From positions 1 through 9,166 of the forward strand of contig CAMPYS010000050.1 of assembly GCA_946998295.1 (NCBI GenBank): a stretch of 9,166 nucleotides of DNA, given 5' to 3'. The notes under the pieces are model-generated. The model was not told where the DNA came from, ran no database searches, and saw only the letters and a list, made by a program, of their open reading frames with translations. The position numbers and the translations under genes were made by a program. Source of the stretch: an uncultured Prevotella sp. (GTDB lineage: Bacteria > Bacteroidota > Bacteroidia > Bacteroidales > Bacteroidaceae). Positions 6,241 through 9,166 of this stretch are shown piece by piece; positions within the stretch are counted from its first letter, which is position 1, and the number at the start of each line of letters is the position of its first letter.

Positions 6241-7908
6241 TTATTTTTTATAAATATTTTTACCACAATAACGTATTCTTTTTTCATTGAATACTGGATT
6301 GAAAATACTAAGTTCTGGTCTATAATCTTTAGTTGTTACCTGTATAATATCCAAAATACTTTGAATCATATCATCTGTCATAAAAGGTCTATTGGCAGAC
6401 ATACGGATACGTTTTGTTATAGAAGGATAAGCTACTTGGAATTTTTTACTTAAATAAACTAACATCGGAATTTCTACAGTACGTCTATTAATATCAATAT
6501 CAGAATGACCTGCAATTTTCTTATTTATTTCCATTACATCTTCACCATGATCAGAAGTATAAATAATAATAGCATTCTTATCCTTAAATCTTTTAATTAT
6601 TTCATTTATAATACTATCATTATACCTTACTGCTGTATCATATTCAGCCTTTGTTTGTTTAATTTTATCAGTTTCTCCAACTTCTACAGATGGGCTAAAC
6701 TCCTTAAATGTTTTAGGATAACGTGAGTTGTAATGAGCATGAGTACCCATTAAGTGTAAAACTATAAAATTCTTTTTTTTAGCTCTTTTTAAGCTTTTAT
6801 CTAATAATGGTAAAAGTTCTTCATCGAGTGGATCTGCTATATAACTATTTGTTGATCCACGTAGACGGGTAAAGGCATGCTCTTTACATCTTTCAGCATA
6901 TACACGACCATTATTTCCATATATCCCAGAACTTTCTTGATTAGAAAGCCATATTGTGTTATAACCAGCAGTATTAAGAATGCTAAACAAATCTTCATAT
7001 TGATACCATTCTCCTTTAGCTTTTTGCCTATAAAAAGTAAACAGTTTTCCTAAAACCTGCATTGTTTGACCATTAGGACTAATTACATCTGTAAATTTTA
7101 TTAAATCTCCTGTTTTTTCAAGTGAAGCCATATAAGGAGTTGTATTTAAGTGATAACCATATATCCCTAAATGATGGCGTGAAGTTGATTCACCTAATAT
7201 ATATATAAAATATGGTATAGAGCTTTTGTTGCTGAGTAATTTAGGATGTGAATTTCCATTACGTAGCATAACTTCAAAGTGCCTCATATTATTTGTAGCC
7301 TCTACAAACTGTGCACATATTGTTATTACTGAACAACATTTGTGAGTTAAACTATTTATAGTCTTATCTTTATTTTTTATTACATCTTTAATTAAATTTA
7401 TTATTGTAAATGGTACAGAGAATGATAATAATATACTGAAACAAACTACTATTATATGATTTCTATGTAATAGCTTGACAATCTTTGTTATCCCATAAAA
7501 AACAAATAAACCTAAAATTACAATTACATATAACCAAATATTGAGTAAATTGGATTTTATATATCCTATACTTTCTGCTTTATTTGTGGCAAGTAAGACC
7601 TCCATAATTGCCTGATCTGGTAGACCCTGATAATAATAGGCAAAATATAGGTTGAATATTAAAACAATTATCGATAAAACTATAAAAAACTTCTTGGCTA
7701 AATTTTGATATCTCTTTAATGGTATTAAATTTATAATTATTGATATAAATGTTATAACGAAACATACATATATAAAGTGATGTATTCCTTTTCCAAATGA
7801 TGTTATATCAAAAAATGCTGTAAAATTCAGCAATAACATTAGCACAATAAAAGTTAAGTTATGCTCAAAAAATAACATAACTTGCTTTGAAATTTTCTTT
7901 AATCTCAT
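6241..7908 (-). CDS. Phosphoethanolamine transferase (EptA/CptA-like, sulfatase fold)
   Basis: This 555-residue inner-membrane enzyme would move phosphoethanolamine from phosphatidylethanolamine to lipid A or another envelope glycan. Five N-terminal membrane helices are visible at about 16-35, 41-63, 73-92, 121-141 and 151-173, the usual topology of this family. The periplasmic alkaline-phosphatase-fold domain covers about 230-545. It contains ILGESTSRHHLGIYGY at 237-252, with metal ligand Glu240 and nucleophile Thr242, then NTTPYM at 255-260. HLMGTHAHY is at 385-393, RYP at 396-398, SDHGED at 452-457 (ligands Asp453, His454) and GHSD at 467-470. The GEST-S-R active site is nearer CptA-type sequences than E. 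coli EptA, but the acceptor cannot be read from sequence. In this phylum phosphoethanolamine on lipid A is well known and related enzymes lower polymyxin sensitivity. It lies 33 bases after the esterase gene and probably shares its message. Confidence 0.88.
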   Translation of the reverse strand: MRLKKISKQVMLFFEHNLTFIVLMLLLNFTAFFDITSFGKGIHHFIYVCFVITFISIIINLIPLKRYQNLAKKFFIVLSIIVLIFNLYFAYYYQGLPDQAIMEVLLATNKAESIGYIKSNLLNIWLYVIVILGLFVFYGITKIVKLLHRNHIIVVCFSILLSFSVPFTIINLIKDVIKNKDKTINSLTHKCCSVITICAQFVEATNNMRHFEVMLRNGNSHPKLLSNKSSIPYFIYILGESTSRHHLGIYGYHLNTTPYMASLEKTGDLIKFTDVISPNGQTMQVLGKLFTFYRQKAKGEWYQYEDLFSILNTAGYNTIWLSNQESSGIYGNNGRVYAERCKEHAFTRLRGSTNSYIADPLDEELLPLLDKSLKRAKKKNFIVLHLMGTHAHYNSRYPKTFKEFSPSVEVGETDKIKQTKAEYDTAVRYNDSIINEIIKRFKDKNAIIIYTSDHGEDVMEINKKIAGHSDIDINRRTVEIPMLVYLSKKFQVAYPSITKRIRMSANRPFMTDDMIQSILDIIQVTTKDYRPELSIFNPVFNEKRIRYCGKNIYKK

Positions 7909-7941
7909 AAAATAAATTGAAGGAACTTAAAATTATATTTT

Positions 7942-8769
7942 TTAAAAACTATGTAACCACGCCTTTAAGTCCATAATCATCTCTTCATGATAGCGAAAGC
8001 CTATTTTACTTCCCCAACCATGTCCTCCACCAGGATAAACATGTAAAGATGCTGGTACATCATTTCGATATAGCTGAAAATAGTAGTTAACACCATTAGT
8101 TGGAGGTACAGTATCATCATCATCGCTTAATGCTATAAAAGCTTTAGGTGTTACACGACTTACATTCAAATCAGCACTATATTTTTTTTGATTACGCTTA
8201 CTGGGACGTTTTCCTAAGAAGTTTTTTATACTGCCTTCATGTCCAAAACCTTCTATCATAGAAATTACTGGATAAAATAGAATTTGAAAATTAGGAAGAC
8301 AATCCCCTTTAGAAGTTGTAGCAACAATTGCTGCTAAATGACCACCTGCAGAAAAGCCCATTATCCCTACATCATTACGATTTACTTTCCAAGCATAAGA
8401 ATTGGCCCTTACTAAACGTATTGCTTCTTGAGCATCATCTATTGGAACTTCGGGATTAGAATGTGGTAATCGATACTTCAAAACAACTGCTACTATGCCT
8501 TGATTTTGGAAAAATTCTCCCCAATTATATCCCTCGTTTTCCATAGATAATTTACTATATCCTCCGCCAGGACAAATTATTATGGCACGTCCTGTTGCTT
8601 CTCTAGCTATTGGAAGAAATACTCTTACTTTTGCAGTATCTAATTTATCGCCGTTGGTACTTGGATATTTGCGATTATTATAAAGCTTTAAGTCAAATGT
8701 ACTTTGTGCGTTTGACATTACTGCTATTATAAAAATAGCAGCCGTACTAAAGAACCTTTTAAATTTCAT
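7942..8769 (-). CDS. Secreted alpha/beta-hydrolase, acetyl-esterase/BD-FAE-like
   Basis: This 275-residue protein has a signal peptide (basic MKFKR, hydrophobic to about 18, cleavage probable after SNA at residue 21), so it acts in the periplasm or outside. The alpha/beta-hydrolase fold is complete: oxyanion-hole CPGGGY at 66-71, LKYRLPHS at 97-104, the nucleophile elbow GFSAGGH at 138-144 with Ser140, an acid in SDDDDTVPP at 215-223 (probably Asp218), and His250 in GGGHGWG. The arrangement matches bacterial carbohydrate-ester hydrolases such as acetylxylan esterase and BD-FAE-like enzymes, which remove acetyl or feruloyl groups from plant polysaccharides. The true substrate is unknown; an envelope ester is equally possible given the next gene. 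It is the first gene of a two-gene unit with the phosphoethanolamine transferase. No polysaccharide-utilisation genes are beside it. Confidence 0.87.
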   Translation of the reverse strand: MKFKRFFSTAAIFIIAVMSNAQSTFDLKLYNNRKYPSTNGDKLDTAKVRVFLPIAREATGRAIIICPGGGYSKLSMENEGYNWGEFFQNQGIVAVVLKYRLPHSNPEVPIDDAQEAIRLVRANSYAWKVNRNDVGIMGFSAGGHLAAIVATTSKGDCLPNFQILFYPVISMIEGFGHEGSIKNFLGKRPSKRNQKKYSADLNVSRVTPKAFIALSDDDDTVPPTNGVNYYFQLYRNDVPASLHVYPGGGHGWGSKIGFRYHEEMIMDLKAWLHSF

Positions 8770-8793
8770 AATTACAGTTACTTTTTACCGCTG

Positions 8794-8801
8794 CAAAATT
8801 A
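8794..8801 (-). promoter_or_regulatory. -7 promoter element for the esterase/phosphoethanolamine transferase unit
   Basis: The minus strand reads TAATTTTG, a TAnnTTTG match ending 24 bases before the ATG at 8769. The predicted leader is about 19 bases. No good TTTG lies at the -33 position. I found no comparable element in the 33 bases between the two genes, which supports one message for both. Confidence 0.55.
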
Positions 8802-9166
8802 GTAAAAACTAAAGATTTTAGATATTAACGAATATATGTTTTTAATATATTTATAATAATGTTTTATAAAGTGTTTTAGAATAAGTCTTAATTAACAGTT
8901 AATAGTTCTATATTAACAGACTAAGTGGATGGTTTCTTTTATTAAAAACCGACCCCTGAGAAAGTAATTCATAGTAATTAATATTCTTTGTTAGAATACT
9001 ATTGTATTTACCCAATTATTCTATTATATACATAATAAAATTTTATTTGTGATTAATAATAACATGATGCTAATATAATCAAAATAATGTGTATTAACAA
9101 ATTAAAGTAATACCTTAATTCCGCAGCATAAATTCTTGTAAGAACTCCAAGTGCCTGAGAAACAAA
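8802..9166. other. AT-rich region with no supported gene; possible gene remnant at the right edge
   Basis: This stretch is mostly AT-rich and full of stops. A weak hairpin is present, GTTAATA at 8898-8904 with TATTAAC at 8911-8917, flanked by AGTCT and AGACT. The last 50 or so bases are visibly less AT-rich. On the minus strand one frame stays open from the window edge to a TAA at 9053-9055 (37 codons), but the other two minus frames are also open for the first 16 to 20 codons, so a coding frame cannot be chosen. It could be the 3' end of a gene cut by the window or part of an RNA. I recognise no tRNA, rRNA or riboswitch in it. Confidence 0.35.

Noticed and set aside
8884..8922. Hairpin-like repeat AGTCT...GTTAATA...TATTAAC-AGACT
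   Set aside because: The arms are short, almost pure A/T and interrupted by a nine-base bulge; such structures are expected by chance in DNA this AT-rich.
8955..9162. CCTGAGAAA occurring at 8955-8963 and 9154-9162
   Set aside because: Only nine bases match, with no shared flanks. I considered a riboswitch-like CTGAGA motif, but the other conserved parts of a thiamine-pyrophosphate riboswitch are absent.

Overview
The window is very AT-rich (by eye about 30% G+C, not computed) and looks like chromosomal DNA of a Bacteroidota bacterium, most likely order Bacteroidales and possibly a Prevotella relative. Three things support this. The proteins are of Bacteroidales type. Several start codons lack a Shine-Dalgarno sequence. 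At least five transcription units are preceded by the Bacteroidota -7 promoter element TAnnTTTG. The genus is inference.

Layout from left to right: a tRNA-dihydrouridine synthase gene of the DusB type on the minus strand, with its own terminator (20-53) and a -7 element almost touching its start codon; a 296-base intergenic region with a plus-strand promoter and a long-range inverted repeat; a short lipoprotein resembling phage lambda Bor (1372-1701) with its own terminator; an operator-like cluster of TTGCA half-sites in front of a Zn/Cd/Pb-type P-type ATPase (1858-3753) and a strong terminator; a two-gene plus-strand unit encoding an OprO/OprP-type outer-membrane porin (3970-5199) and a secreted beta-propeller-like protein (5221-6186); a bidirectional terminator; and a convergent minus-strand two-gene unit (8769 down to 6241) encoding a secreted alpha/beta-hydrolase esterase followed by a five-helix inner-membrane phosphoethanolamine transferase. 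The last 400 bases hold no gene I can support, though the extreme right edge could be the tail of a truncated one.

Taken together, most of the window concerns the cell envelope: metal efflux across the inner membrane, an anion porin with a secreted partner, surface or periplasmic lipoprotein, lipid A or other envelope decoration with phosphoethanolamine, and a secreted esterase. DusB is a housekeeping outlier. I see no insertion sequence, CRISPR array, tRNA, rRNA or phage module. No clearly new multi-gene system is evident. The least explained parts are the porin/propeller pair, the operator cluster before the ATPase, and the structured leader before the Bor-like gene.
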